Below are positions 25,889 to 34,722 of a DNA stretch of 64,000 nucleotides, in pieces. Below the pieces are notes generated by a model. The model did not search any database and was not told where the DNA came from. It saw only the letters and a list, made by a program, of their open reading frames with translations. The DNA comes from CFX2 sp014338005. GTDB taxonomy: Bacteria > Chloroflexota > Anaerolineae > Aggregatilineales > Phototrophicaceae. Location: assembly GCA_030263555.1 (NCBI GenBank), contig SZPE01000001.1, forward strand, positions 62,001-126,000. The letters are read 5' to 3'. Every line of letters begins with the position of its first letter. The first letter of the stretch is position 1. The position numbers were made by a program, and so were the translations under genes.

Positions 25889-26755
25889 ATGCCTGCCGCC
25901 ATGCGGCCCGCTGGATGGATGGCTGTGGCCGGCTGGCTGCCGGTTGTGATCGGGCTGCTGGCGGGCTGCGGCCCACAGCCAACGCCCTTTCCGGTAGACA
26001 TCCCGGTTGAAGAAACTCAACCCCCTGCCCCCACCGAGGCCGCGCCGGCGGCTGTCGAGCCATCCTCGCCGCCGGGCATCATTCGCTACGCGCTGGCCGC
26101 CAATACTGTCGGTCTGGTGGCCGATCTGCCGCTGATCGAAGCCTCCGCCCAGGTGGAGCAGTTGGCCGGCCCGCCGCGCCCGGATGATCTGGGCCGGCGT
26201 TACGACATCCTGGCTGCTTTCGGCGATCTACCCGGCGGCCAGCGTTCCCCGGTATTGCAGCATGTCGCCCTGCTCATCAACCCGGCGGCAGTGCAGCAGG
26301 AAGAGCTGGCAGCCGCGCTGCGGCGCAGCCTCAACCCGGCAGAGGTGCTGGCGGCACTGGCAGCACCCGGCGCAGCTGCCGAACCACTGGCGATCCCCTC
26401 CGTGACCGCGCGGCGCGTCGAACTGGCGAACGCCGGCTGGCCGGACGGGATTAATCTGAATCTGGCCTATACATTCGCGCCGGGCGCGGCGCAGGCAGCT
26501 GCGGCACTGCAAGCCGTTCGCATCTGGACTCAGCCCATTCAGATGACTGCTGAGGCGCTCAACAGCGCCCTGGAAGCCGGGCAGGTTCACCTGGCTTTGA
26601 TCGTCTGGACGACGCCGGACGAACGCGCGGCCTGGGCAGAACGCACCGGCGCCGCCAATCTGGTTGACCTGTATACCGTTCCCATCGGTTATCAGGCCGC
26701 GCCGGGTTTGAACGTCACTTTCACGCCGTCGGGCTGGCCGATTGCAAATCGCTGA
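25889..26755 (+). CDS. Lipoprotein, possibly a short solute-binding-protein relative
   Basis: 288 residues. The N terminus has a signal helix and lipobox (GLLAGCGPQPTP, Cys about residue 26), followed by a Pro/Glu-rich linker (~30-60). The C-terminal half (ALNSALEAGQVHLALIVWTT...TVPIGYQAAPGLNVTFTPSGWP) resembles the end of family-5 extracellular solute-binding proteins. The protein is about half their normal length, so it may be degenerate or a binding-only module. It could feed a ligand signal to the upstream membrane protein and kinase, but the kinase is soluble, so this is speculative. Confidence 0.6.
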   Translation: MPAAMRPAGWMAVAGWLPVVIGLLAGCGPQPTPFPVDIPVEETQPPAPTEAAPAAVEPSSPPGIIRYALAANTVGLVADLPLIEASAQVEQLAGPPRPDDLGRRYDILAAFGDLPGGQRSPVLQHVALLINPAAVQQEELAAALRRSLNPAEVLAALAAPGAAAEPLAIPSVTARRVELANAGWPDGINLNLAYTFAPGAAQAAAALQAVRIWTQPIQMTAEALNSALEAGQVHLALIVWTTPDERAAWAERTGAANLVDLYTVPIGYQAAPGLNVTFTPSGWPIANR

Positions 26756-26831
26756 GTTTCGGCGTATGCTTGGCGGCGAGTAAGGAGAATCGCGCGGTTG
26801 GGGCAGCTAAACCCGCACCGCCGTTAACCGG

Positions 26832-29453
26832 ATGGAATTCATCGTCACGCACGAAAACGCCGACTTCGACGCCATCGCCGCCGCGCTGGCCGCTCATAAA
26901 CTCTACCCGGAGGCCATTCCCGTCCTGCCGGAACGGCTGAATCAGAATGTTGCCCGGTTTGTCACGCTCTACCAGAACGGCCTGCCGTTCGTCCGCCAGC
27001 GCGACGTGCGCGCCGGCTCCGCGCGAAAGCTGATCGTCGTGGATACACAGCGGCCCATTCAACTGCGCGGCCAACCGCCCGATACGCCCACGCATATGAT
27101 TGACCACCATCCCCTGGCACGTGACCTCCAGCCGCACCAGACCTTCAAATTCGAGCCGGTGGGCGCGACCACGACCCTGCTGGTCGAACAAATCCGCGAG
27201 CAGCATATCCCGCTCAACCCGCTGGAAGCCACGCTGCTGGCATTGGGCATCTACGAAGATACCGGCTCGCTGGTTTACGGCACGACCACCCCGCGCGACC
27301 TGCGCGCCGCCACCTGGCTGCTGGAGCAGCAGGCTTCGCTTGATACCATCCGGCGTTTTTTGTTCCCGCCGCTTAACGAAATACAGCAGGCCTTGTTCGA
27401 CAGCCTGGTTAAAGCCGCCGAAAGCCGCTCTGTGGAAGGCCACGTGGTTATCGTCAGCGCGGTGGAGGTTGACCGGTATATCGCCGAAATCAGCAGTGTC
27501 GTTCATCGCCTGCGCGATACGCTCGACCCGGCGGCGCTTTTTGTTGCCGTAGCCATGCCCGGCGGCATCCAGTTGGTGTGCCGGTCTACGGTCAGCGCGC
27601 TGGATGTGGGCGAAATCGCCCGTTTATTCGGCGGCGGGGGGCATCATCGCGCTGCCGCCGCCACCATAAACGACAAAAATCTGGCCGACACGGTGGCCTT
27701 GCTGTGGCGAGAAATCGAAGCCCGCACCAAGCCGACCAAGCGCGTCGCCGATCTGATGTCCTACGGCGTCAACACCGTCAGCGCCGGGCAGCGCATCAAC
27801 GAGATCATCCGTCCCCTGCGCCGCATCGGCCACGAGGGTTATCCGGTTCTCGACGGCGGCCAGGTGGTCGGCCTGCTCACCCGCCGGGATATGGATCGCG
27901 CCATCGAACACGGCCTGGGCAATCTGACGGCGCGGGACATCATGAACGCCGGCACGGTCACGCTGCGCCCGGACGACTCGGTGACGGTTTTTGAACAGCG
28001 TCTGGTCGAAAGCGGCTGGGGGCAGATTCCGGTCATCGGCGATTCCGGCGCTTTGATCGGCATCGTCACGCGCACGGACCTGATTAACCACTGGGCGCAA
28101 ACACACCCGCCCGCCTACCCCCAGGACAAAATCGTCTCCGGCAGCCAGATTGAAAGTGTCCTGGGCAGGGCCATTTCGACACTGATTAACACCATCGCTG
28201 CCCTTGCCCAGGAATCCGGCATAAGCCTGTATCTGGTCGGCGGCATCGTCCGCGATCTGCTGCTCTACCGCCGCAACCTGGACATAGACTTCGTGGCCGA
28301 AGGCGACGCCATCCACCTGACCGAGATGCTCCAAAAACGTCTGGGGGGGCGGATCAGCAGCTTTCGCCCGTTCGGAACGGCCAAGTGGAAGCTTGATGAG
28401 CAGGTGGCGGCGGCCTTACACCTGGACGCGCGCCTGCTGCCCGACCATATAGACTTCGCCACCTCCCGCAACGAGTTTTACGAACATCCCACCGCCCTGC
28501 CGACCGTCTACAACAGTTCGATCAAACTGGACTTGCAGCGGCGCGATTTCACCATCAATGCGATGGCGGTGCAGCTCAGCCCGGCGGCGGCCTCCGGGCG
28601 CGTCATGGACTATTACGGCGGCCTGCACGATCTCCAGGCGCGGCAGATTCGCGTCCTGCACAGTTTAAGTTTTGTGGACGACCCAACTCGTATCCTGCGC
28701 GCCGTCCGCTTCCAGCAGCGGCTGGATTTCACCATCGAGCCGCGCACCGCCGAACTGATCGCCGGGGCGCTGCCCATGCTGGGGCGCATCACCGGCGAGC
28801 GCATCCGCAACGAATTAACCCTGCTGCTTCGGGAAACCGAACCCGAAAACGGCCTGCTGGCCTTGCAGGAACGCGGCGCGCTGGCGGCCATTCATCCGGC
28901 TTTTGTTTTATCCAGCGACGTTATTTCGGCCTTGCAGCGGGCGCGTGCAGTGCAGGATTGGCCCTGGCCGATGCCGGAACTGGATATGGCCGTCCTCTAC
29001 TGGCATATCATCGCCGCCGGCGTTCCGCTCATCAGGCTGCCTTCCCTGCTGGAGCGGCTGCTCTTTGGACGGGGGATGACAAATTCGCTGCTAGAAGCCG
29101 CGCGCCTGGCTCAGCAGGCCGACGAACTGGCGCAGCCGGACCTGCGCCCCAGCCAGATCACCGCCATCCTCAAACCGGCTTCCGAAACAGCCTGCCTGGC
29201 CGCCTGGCTGCTGGCCGAAAATCCGCTCGTCGGCCAGCGCATTCGCCGGTATATGGTCGAGTGGCGGTTTATACAGCCCGGCATCAACGGCCACCACCTG
29301 CAAAAGCTGGGCTTGAAGCCCGGCCCACGTTATAGCGCGATTCTAAACCGGCTGCGCCAGGCGCGGCTGGATGGCGAAACCCTGACCGATGCCGATGAAA
29401 ACCGGCTGCTCCAACACCTGCTGGAGGAAAAAGACGGCCATGACCGCGCTTGA
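26832..29453 (+). CDS. DHH-CBS-poly(A) polymerase/tRNA nucleotidyltransferase fusion
   Basis: 873 residues. A DHH/DHHA1 phosphoesterase module (~1-300) has THENADFDA, DTQRP, DHHPLARD and the DHHA1 GGGGHHRAAAATI. Two CBS repeats follow (~305-430). A class II nucleotidyltransferase head (~455-600) has LYLVGGIVRDLLLYRRNLDIDFVAEG with the DxD metal ligands and the RRDFTINAMAV template motif, then the RNA-binding and tail domains (VDDPTRILRAVRFQQRL...). Related fusions act as the A-adding partner of split CCA enzymes in deep-branching bacteria such as Aquifex. It is therefore likely to act on tRNA 3' ends; whether it adds CC, A or CCA is not readable. A GNAT gene overlaps its end. Confidence 0.93.
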   Translation: MEFIVTHENADFDAIAAALAAHKLYPEAIPVLPERLNQNVARFVTLYQNGLPFVRQRDVRAGSARKLIVVDTQRPIQLRGQPPDTPTHMIDHHPLARDLQPHQTFKFEPVGATTTLLVEQIREQHIPLNPLEATLLALGIYEDTGSLVYGTTTPRDLRAATWLLEQQASLDTIRRFLFPPLNEIQQALFDSLVKAAESRSVEGHVVIVSAVEVDRYIAEISSVVHRLRDTLDPAALFVAVAMPGGIQLVCRSTVSALDVGEIARLFGGGGHHRAAAATINDKNLADTVALLWREIEARTKPTKRVADLMSYGVNTVSAGQRINEIIRPLRRIGHEGYPVLDGGQVVGLLTRRDMDRAIEHGLGNLTARDIMNAGTVTLRPDDSVTVFEQRLVESGWGQIPVIGDSGALIGIVTRTDLINHWAQTHPPAYPQDKIVSGSQIESVLGRAISTLINTIAALAQESGISLYLVGGIVRDLLLYRRNLDIDFVAEGDAIHLTEMLQKRLGGRISSFRPFGTAKWKLDEQVAAALHLDARLLPDHIDFATSRNEFYEHPTALPTVYNSSIKLDLQRRDFTINAMAVQLSPAAASGRVMDYYGGLHDLQARQIRVLHSLSFVDDPTRILRAVRFQQRLDFTIEPRTAELIAGALPMLGRITGERIRNELTLLLRETEPENGLLALQERGALAAIHPAFVLSSDVISALQRARAVQDWPWPMPELDMAVLYWHIIAAGVPLIRLPSLLERLLFGRGMTNSLLEAARLAQQADELAQPDLRPSQITAILKPASETACLAAWLLAENPLVGQRIRRYMVEWRFIQPGINGHHLQKLGLKPGPRYSAILNRLRQARLDGETLTDADENRLLQHLLEEKDGHDRA

Positions 29454-29967
29454 ACCGACCTCGATCATCGTGCCGCTGCCCATCACCCTGCGCGCGGCCA
29501 CCCAGCACGACCTGCCTAAACTGGAATGGTACGGCCAGTACGCGCACTTCCGCCATCTGTTCCGGCGCGCCTTCCGCGAACAGCAGCTTGGCCGCCGCTC
29601 GATTCTGGTCGCCGACTGCAACCAGTTCCCCATCGGCTGTCTTTTCGTCCAGTTCGCCCGTGCCGACGATGGCCCCATTAAACGGGCTTACCTGTACTCC
29701 TTCCGCGTTATGGAGATGTTTCGCGGGCAGGGCATCGGCACGCGGCTGCTGTCATATGCCGAAACCATCATCGGCCAGCGCAGCCACACCTGGGCGCTGA
29801 TCTCGGTCGCCAAAGATAACCCCGCCGCCCGCCGCCTGTACGAGCGCCTGGGCTACCGCGTATATGCCGAAGATGAAGGCCGCTGGCACTATGTTGACCA
29901 CCGGGGAAATCTGCGTTATGTTCATGAACCATGTTGGATGTTGCAAAAACCGATTCTTATGGGTTAA
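29440..29967 (+). CDS. GNAT-family N-acetyltransferase
   Basis: 175 residues from the ATG at 29440, which overlaps the end of the preceding gene by 14 nt and has GGAGG at 29423-29427. The acetyl-CoA motif A appears as MFRGQGIGTRLLSYAE (the Q/RxxGxG/A loop), and the C-terminal NPAARRLYERLGYRVY is the usual GNAT motif B. It would acetylate a small molecule or protein amine in the cytoplasm; the substrate is unknown. Translational coupling with the nucleotidyltransferase suggests co-expression rather than joint function. Confidence 0.88.
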   Translation: MTALEPTSIIVPLPITLRAATQHDLPKLEWYGQYAHFRHLFRRAFREQQLGRRSILVADCNQFPIGCLFVQFARADDGPIKRAYLYSFRVMEMFRGQGIGTRLLSYAETIIGQRSHTWALISVAKDNPAARRLYERLGYRVYAEDEGRWHYVDHRGNLRYVHEPCWMLQKPILMG

Positions 29968-30078
29968 AATGGCGCGCTGGTGTTAAGCTAAACTTGCCGA
30001 AGCATTGTTGGCCTTTAGTTAGAAAGGCGCTTGCAAAGGGTTTAGCCCCGCACTAAAAAACCAATTGTAGAGGGAGAT

Positions 30079-30411
30079 ATGAACATCAATCAAGCCACCG
30101 TTCGTTTGCAGCGCTGGAGCGGCAGCGAACACCCAACCTTTTCGACTATCACCCGTCAGATGAAAAAAGAGGGTTTGCGGCCTTATATGTGGGTGAACAT
30201 GCCCAATCACCGCTATGGTGTTCGCACGCACGGCTATGATAAAGTGCTGTACGTAATCGAAGGCACTCTGGAAATCACCCTGCCGGACAGCAACCAGCGT
30301 ATTATCATGAAATCCGGCGACCGGGTGACCATCCCGGCGGGTGTACGTCATGGGACGATTGTGGGCAGCAGCGGCGCGAAGTGCGTCGAAGCAGCCGTCG
30401 CCCGGCGTTAG
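30079..30411 (+). CDS. Single-domain cupin protein
   Basis: 110 residues forming one cupin barrel. Motif 1 is degenerate (NHRYGVRTHGYDKVLYVIEGTLEI: a single His and Asp/Glu-type positions) and motif 2 is GDRVTIPAGVRHGTIV with the conserved His. Metal binding may thus use fewer ligands. GAGGGAGAT directly precedes the ATG, an unusually strong ribosome site. It is separated from the Mo-enzyme cluster by ~215 bp with a large hairpin, so it is probably its own unit. Function unknown: small cupins range from isomerases to ligand sensors. Confidence 0.8.
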   Translation: MNINQATVRLQRWSGSEHPTFSTITRQMKKEGLRPYMWVNMPNHRYGVRTHGYDKVLYVIEGTLEITLPDSNQRIIMKSGDRVTIPAGVRHGTIVGSSGAKCVEAAVARR

Positions 30412-30499
30412 GCCAGACTCTACGGCCTTATCCCTTCCTTTCCCCCCTATCCCCGGAACATTCCTAACAAAACTCATTACGTTTCGGTGATGATGGCTT

Positions 30500-30543
30500 T
30501 TGCCCGGCCTTGATCTGGCGCGAGTGAGCGCCGGGCCGGGCAA
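30500..30543. other. Compound perfect hairpin in the cupin/Mo-enzyme gap
   Basis: Outer arms TTGCCCGGCC (30500-30509) and GGCCGGGCAA (30534-30543) pair perfectly over 10 bp. Inside them GGCGC-N6-GCGCC forms a second stem. No U-tract follows on either strand, so it is not a normal intrinsic terminator. It may be a structured leader, a repeat element or a Rho-assisted stop. Confidence 0.6.
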
Positions 30544-30625
30544 ACGTTCCCGAACTGGCACAAAATACCCCACCTATCGTAGAATAGAACTTTGTTTCAT
30601 CCGTCCAACAACGAACGAATAAGGT

Positions 30626-31552
30626 ATGCAGCGGAACACAATCACACGGCGAGACTTTTTACTGGCAGCACCCGCACGTGCAGCCGAACGCGATTTTCAA
30701 CCCACCTACACCCCTAACGGCGATTTTTTCCACCAGCGTTTGCGTCACCTGCCTCAGATTAACCCGGCTTTCTGGGCGTTCGGTCTGGGCGGTTTTGTCG
30801 GCAGGCCGCTGGTGATTCCCTACGACGAGTTTATGGCGCTGCCGAGCATCGAGTTTTCCGCGACGATTGCCTGTGTCGGCAGCACGCCTGCCCGCCCGCT
30901 GATCGCCAGCGCGCGCTGGCGGGGTGTGCCGCTGTCGGCGCTGCTGGCCGACGCGCAGCCGAAGCCGGAGGCGCGTTTCGTCCAGTGTTACGGCGCGGAC
31001 GGTTATGCCACCTATCTTGAACTGCCGCGTCTGGCCGACGCCATCCTGGCTTACGAGATGAACGGCGAACCGCTGCCGCCCGAACATGGCTTCCCGGTTC
31101 GGCTGATTGTGCCGGGCGCTTACGGTTATAAAATGCCGAAATGGATTCAGCGCCTTCAGCTTACCGATACGCCGGTCAACGGCTTCTGGGAAGAACGTGG
31201 CTGTTCCGCCAACGGCGACGTGTTAACGCTGTCCGCCATTACCTCGCCGCGCCATCTGGAATCCGTTCGCGGCCCGGTGCTTTTTGAAGGCATCGCTTAT
31301 GCCGGCGCGCGGTTGATCGCCGGCGTGGACATCAGCATTGACGACGGCCCCTGGATGCCGGCCCCGCTTGGCGCAGCCGTCCCCTACACCTGGACGCCCT
31401 GGCGCATCGCCTGGATGCCCCCCGGCCCCGGCGATTATCTGGTCAAAGTCCGCGCCACCGACGGCGGCGGTTTTACCCAGACCGAAGGCGCGCGCGCGTT
31501 CCCGAACGGCTCGACCGCCATCCAGTCTATCATCGTCCGCGTCACCGTTTGA
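30626..31552 (+). CDS. Molybdopterin-dependent sulfite-oxidase-like oxidoreductase
   Basis: 308 residues. It carries the sulfite oxidase Mo-binding fold with the presumed Mo-ligand Cys83 in TIACVGSTP, a GYATYLELPRL...YEMNGEPLPPEHGFPVRLIVPG core typical of the family, and a C-terminal immunoglobulin-like dimerisation domain (SPRHLESVRGPVLFEGIAYAG...). The N terminus has a twin-arginine motif (TRRDFLL), but almost no hydrophobic stretch follows before mature-looking sequence, so export could be inefficient or the signal broken. Substrates of relatives include sulfite and methionine sulfoxide. It starts a cluster of exported redox genes. Confidence 0.88.
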   Translation: MQRNTITRRDFLLAAPARAAERDFQPTYTPNGDFFHQRLRHLPQINPAFWAFGLGGFVGRPLVIPYDEFMALPSIEFSATIACVGSTPARPLIASARWRGVPLSALLADAQPKPEARFVQCYGADGYATYLELPRLADAILAYEMNGEPLPPEHGFPVRLIVPGAYGYKMPKWIQRLQLTDTPVNGFWEERGCSANGDVLTLSAITSPRHLESVRGPVLFEGIAYAGARLIAGVDISIDDGPWMPAPLGAAVPYTWTPWRIAWMPPGPGDYLVKVRATDGGGFTQTEGARAFPNGSTAIQSIIVRVTV

Positions 31553-31566
31553 GGAAATTTCTGGAT

Positions 31567-32430
31567 ATGTACACCCGCCGACAATTCCTGCAGCTGGCCG
31601 GAATCGCCGTCATCGGCAGCCAGCTTCCGCCTTTGTTTAACGAGTCGCTTCAGGAAACGCCGTCCATGCTGGGGCGCGCCCTGGACGCAGCAGCGGTTTA
31701 TCGCCGCCCATCCCTCGACGCCGCCCCGGTAAACCGGCTGTGGCCGGACAGCATCGTTCCCATCCTCGATCAGCGCGGCGCATGGTATCGGACGCCGGAC
31801 GGTTACATCGCCCGCGAGATGCTCCAGCCGATGAAACCCGTCCCGCCCTTTGAAAGTGTGGCGCTGCCGTCCGAAGCGTTCTGGGCGGAAGCAGCCGGGC
31901 CGGTCGCTCCGGTTCGCCGCTATTGTGCAGCAGACGCGCCGCTGGTCACGCGCATCGGTCACGGCGGCATCGTCAGGGTCATAGACGCGCTGCCGGACGA
32001 ACCCGCCCCCTGGTATGGAGTCGCATCCGATACCGGCGATCTGCTCGGCTGGACGCAGGCCGTCCACTGGCGTCCGGCGGTGGAATCGCGGCCAGCCGGC
32101 GCGGCTGACATCGAAATAGATGTTCGCGCCGGACGGCTGACCGCCTGGGAAAACGGGCGCGCCGTCCTGCAAGCGCCCTTCGCCGCAGGCCAGACCCTCA
32201 AACCCGGCAGCAGCGTCATCACCGGGCGGCTGATGGGCGGCGCGCGGACAGGCAATTTTTTCGGCCTGCCCTGGCGGGTGGTGTTTGGCGATTACGCGCT
32301 GGCCGGCGTTTACTGGCATAACCGGTTTGGCGCGGCTGTACCCGGCCCGGCGCTCCAGGTGACGCCGCTGCTGGCCGAATGGCTGTATCACAGCCTTCAG
32401 GAAGGCCGCAGCCGCCTGATTATCCTGTGA
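31567..32430 (+). CDS. Tat-exported L,D-transpeptidase-like protein lacking the catalytic Cys/His
   Basis: 287 residues from the ATG at 31567 (GAGGA upstream). MYTRRQFLQLAGIAVIG is a good Tat signal. Two SH3-like segments (~36-90 and ~115-170) precede a YkuD-like domain (~180-275). In active relatives I know, this domain ends ALHGTYWHNxFGxxxSHGCxxM...A.WLF. Here it reads ALAGVYWHNRFG, then AAVPGPALQV and AEWLY, so the His is Ala246 and the nucleophile Cys is Ala262. The scaffold is therefore kept but the thioester chemistry is lost. A role in binding peptidoglycan or scaffolding is inferred. It follows the Mo enzyme by 14 bp. Confidence 0.78.
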   Translation: MYTRRQFLQLAGIAVIGSQLPPLFNESLQETPSMLGRALDAAAVYRRPSLDAAPVNRLWPDSIVPILDQRGAWYRTPDGYIAREMLQPMKPVPPFESVALPSEAFWAEAAGPVAPVRRYCAADAPLVTRIGHGGIVRVIDALPDEPAPWYGVASDTGDLLGWTQAVHWRPAVESRPAGAADIEIDVRAGRLTAWENGRAVLQAPFAAGQTLKPGSSVITGRLMGGARTGNFFGLPWRVVFGDYALAGVYWHNRFGAAVPGPALQVTPLLAEWLYHSLQEGRSRLIIL

Positions 32431-32534
32431 TGTGAAGGGGACAATTTTCTCATACGAACTTCACGAAAGATTTGCGGCGGCTGGCGGCTCTGATTAGTAT
32501 CTACCCACAAGCTCGCCGGTGGAGATGTTTTATT

Positions 32535-34142
32535 GTGAATCCTGAAAACCTGACACTCGGTTTGGCTTTCATCGCCGGATTAGTTTCGTTCATTTCGCCC
32601 TGCGTGCTGCCGCTGGTGCCGGCGTACATCGGCTATATGGGCGGTCGCGTCACCAATACCGTCGCCGCTCAGGTGTCGGGCGGCGGCCAAGTCGCCGTCC
32701 GTCCTGGCCTCGGCGCGCGTTTTACGACGCTGCTGCATGGGCTGGCCTTCGTGGCCGGTTTTACGTTCGTTTTTGTGGTCATTGGCCTGCTTTCCACCGC
32801 TTTCGTCCAGCAGATCGGCGGCCAGAATATCAACCTGGTGACGGGCATGATCGGGCGCATCGGCGGCGTGGTGATTATTTTTTTCGGCCTGCATTTTATG
32901 GGTGTGCTGCCACAGGTGTTTGCCCGGCTGCTCGCCAACCCGCGTGCGCTGGAAAACCCGCTGGTTACGCCGCTGGTGGCCCTGGGCGGCGCGGCGCTCA
33001 TCCTGTGGGGGTTCACCGGCGCGCTGCTGCCCCCGCTGACGACGATCACCCCCACCACCGCCGGTGACATCACCGCCGTTCACTGGCCGACCATCATCGC
33101 GCTGGCCGCGCTGGCGGTTTTTCTGCTGTGGTTGGTGCTGGGCGGCGCGCTCGTACAGCCCGGCGCTTTCTGGAAAAAAACCATCCTCGCCCTGCAAACG
33201 GCGCTTTATACCGACACCCGCCGCCAGATGACCGCTTCCGGCAAACAGGGACTCAGCGGTTCGGCCATCATGGGCGTGGTTTTTTCCGCCGGCTGGACGC
33301 CCTGTATCGGGCCGGTTTACGGCGCGGTGCTGACGCTGGCCGCCAATACCGGCGACGTGGTGATGGCCGGGCCGCTGCTGGCGGCCTACTCGCTCGGCCT
33401 GGGCATTCCATTCCTGCTCACCGCCCTGCTGCTCGACGGCGCGCAGGGTATCCTGCGCCGCCTACAGCGCCACATGCGAAAAATCGAACTGGCAAGCGGC
33501 GCGCTGCTGATTCTGATCGGCCTGCTGGTCGCCACCGGCACGCTGCAAAACCTCAGCCAGTACCTCAACGCCCAGTTCGCCGATGTTTCCATCCAGGTTG
33601 AAGAAAGCGTGATCGGCGCGCTGACCGGCGAAAGCACGCCCGCTCCCGCCGAGCCGGAAGGCGGCGCGTCGTCGCTCAACTCCATCACCGGCCTGGCCGC
33701 CAGCCTGCCGGAAGTCGGCACGGCGGTCGGCAGCCTGGCCCCCGCTTTTGAAGCATCTACCGCCGGCGGCCAGACGATACGCCTGGCCGATCTGCGCGGC
33801 CAGGTGGTGCTGCTCAACTTCTGGGCGACCTGGTGCGGCCCGTGCCGGTTAGAAATGCCGGAGTTTGAAGCCGCTTTCCAGAAGCACAAAGACGAAAGTT
33901 TCACCATTCTGGCGATCAACAATCAGGAAACGGTCGAAGATGTAACCGGTTTCGGTGAGGAAATCGGCCTGTCATTCCCGCTGGTGATGGACGAACGCGG
34001 CGCGATTCAGCGGTTATACGGCATTGCCGGGTATCCCAGCACCTTCATCCTGAACCGGGAAGGTGTCATCATCGCCCAGTTTTTTGGGCCGATGACGGCA
34101 GCGCAGATTTCGCAAGCGGTAGAAGATGCGCTGGCATCATGA
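32535..34142 (+). CDS. CcdA-TlpA fusion: thiol-disulfide electron conduit
   Basis: 535 residues from a GTG at 32535 with GGTGGAGA upstream; the open frame reaches 32472 without a ribosome site. The N-terminal ~345 residues form the DsbD/CcdA transmembrane module with its two Cys signatures SPCVLPLVPAY and GWTPCIGP, interrupted by a longer loop than in minimal CcdA. After a Pro/Ala-rich linker, a thioredoxin domain (~390-535) carries WCGPC. Such proteins carry reductant from cytoplasmic thioredoxin across the membrane; in the fusion the acceptor is built in. It likely keeps exported Cys enzymes or cytochrome c apoproteins reduced. Confidence 0.93.
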   Translation: MNPENLTLGLAFIAGLVSFISPCVLPLVPAYIGYMGGRVTNTVAAQVSGGGQVAVRPGLGARFTTLLHGLAFVAGFTFVFVVIGLLSTAFVQQIGGQNINLVTGMIGRIGGVVIIFFGLHFMGVLPQVFARLLANPRALENPLVTPLVALGGAALILWGFTGALLPPLTTITPTTAGDITAVHWPTIIALAALAVFLLWLVLGGALVQPGAFWKKTILALQTALYTDTRRQMTASGKQGLSGSAIMGVVFSAGWTPCIGPVYGAVLTLAANTGDVVMAGPLLAAYSLGLGIPFLLTALLLDGAQGILRRLQRHMRKIELASGALLILIGLLVATGTLQNLSQYLNAQFADVSIQVEESVIGALTGESTPAPAEPEGGASSLNSITGLAASLPEVGTAVGSLAPAFEASTAGGQTIRLADLRGQVVLLNFWATWCGPCRLEMPEFEAAFQKHKDESFTILAINNQETVEDVTGFGEEIGLSFPLVMDERGAIQRLYGIAGYPSTFILNREGVIIAQFFGPMTAAQISQAVEDALAS

Positions 34143-34716
34143 TTTCAAGCGGCTCTTGACTCGGACATTTTTGCTGCTTGCGGCTGCGGCCTGCCTGTCC
34201 GCAACTTTCGTTCTCGTTCTTCATGCCGGGCTGCCGGCACGCGCCGCTTTCACCGGCCAACTGCTGCCTGGCGGGCTGGTCGCCGCGCCGGAAATCGGCG
34301 CTCTGGCCCCACCCATCGAAGGAACGACGCCAGACGGCCAAACGCGCCGCCTGGCGGACTGGCGCGGCAGGCCGGTGATCGTCAACTTCTGGGCGACCTG
34401 GTGTGGACCCTGCCGGGCGGAAATGCCGCAGTTTCAGGCGCTTTACGACCGCTATCAAAGCCGGGGATTGCATATTCTGGCGATCAACCTGGGCGAAACC
34501 GCCGCCGCCGTCCAGAACTGGACGCGCGCCCTGGGGCTGACCTTCGATATAGTTCTTGACCCGGACGGCGAAACCGCCGCACGCTACCAACTGCGCGGCC
34601 AGCCCTCCACGTATATCATCTCACCAACCGGGACAATCACCCACATTTTTTACGGCCCGGCCACCTTCGAGATGCTCCAGGCCGCCATCGCGCCTTTTGT
34701 CACTGCCGAAAGGTAA
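34126..34716 (+). CDS. TlpA-like membrane-anchored thioredoxin
   Basis: 196 residues with an N-terminal signal anchor (LLTRTFLLLAAAACLSATFVLVL) and a TlpA/ResA-type thioredoxin domain (WATWCGPCRAEMP, cis-Pro near QPSTYIIS). It would reduce disulfides on the outer face. The ATG overlaps the end of the CcdA-TlpA fusion by 17 nt, so the two are translationally coupled. Having two TlpA domains in tandem genes suggests that the CcdA part hands electrons on to this second thioredoxin. Confidence 0.9.
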   Translation: MRWHHDFKRLLTRTFLLLAAAACLSATFVLVLHAGLPARAAFTGQLLPGGLVAAPEIGALAPPIEGTTPDGQTRRLADWRGRPVIVNFWATWCGPCRAEMPQFQALYDRYQSRGLHILAINLGETAAAVQNWTRALGLTFDIVLDPDGETAARYQLRGQPSTYIISPTGTITHIFYGPATFEMLQAAIAPFVTAER

Positions 34717-34722
34717 AATTTT

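Noticed and set aside
30556..30585. Sigma-54 promoter (TGGCAC) before the Mo enzyme
   Set aside because: The required TTGC/GC element at the correct spacing is missing; a weak TAGAAT is also present.
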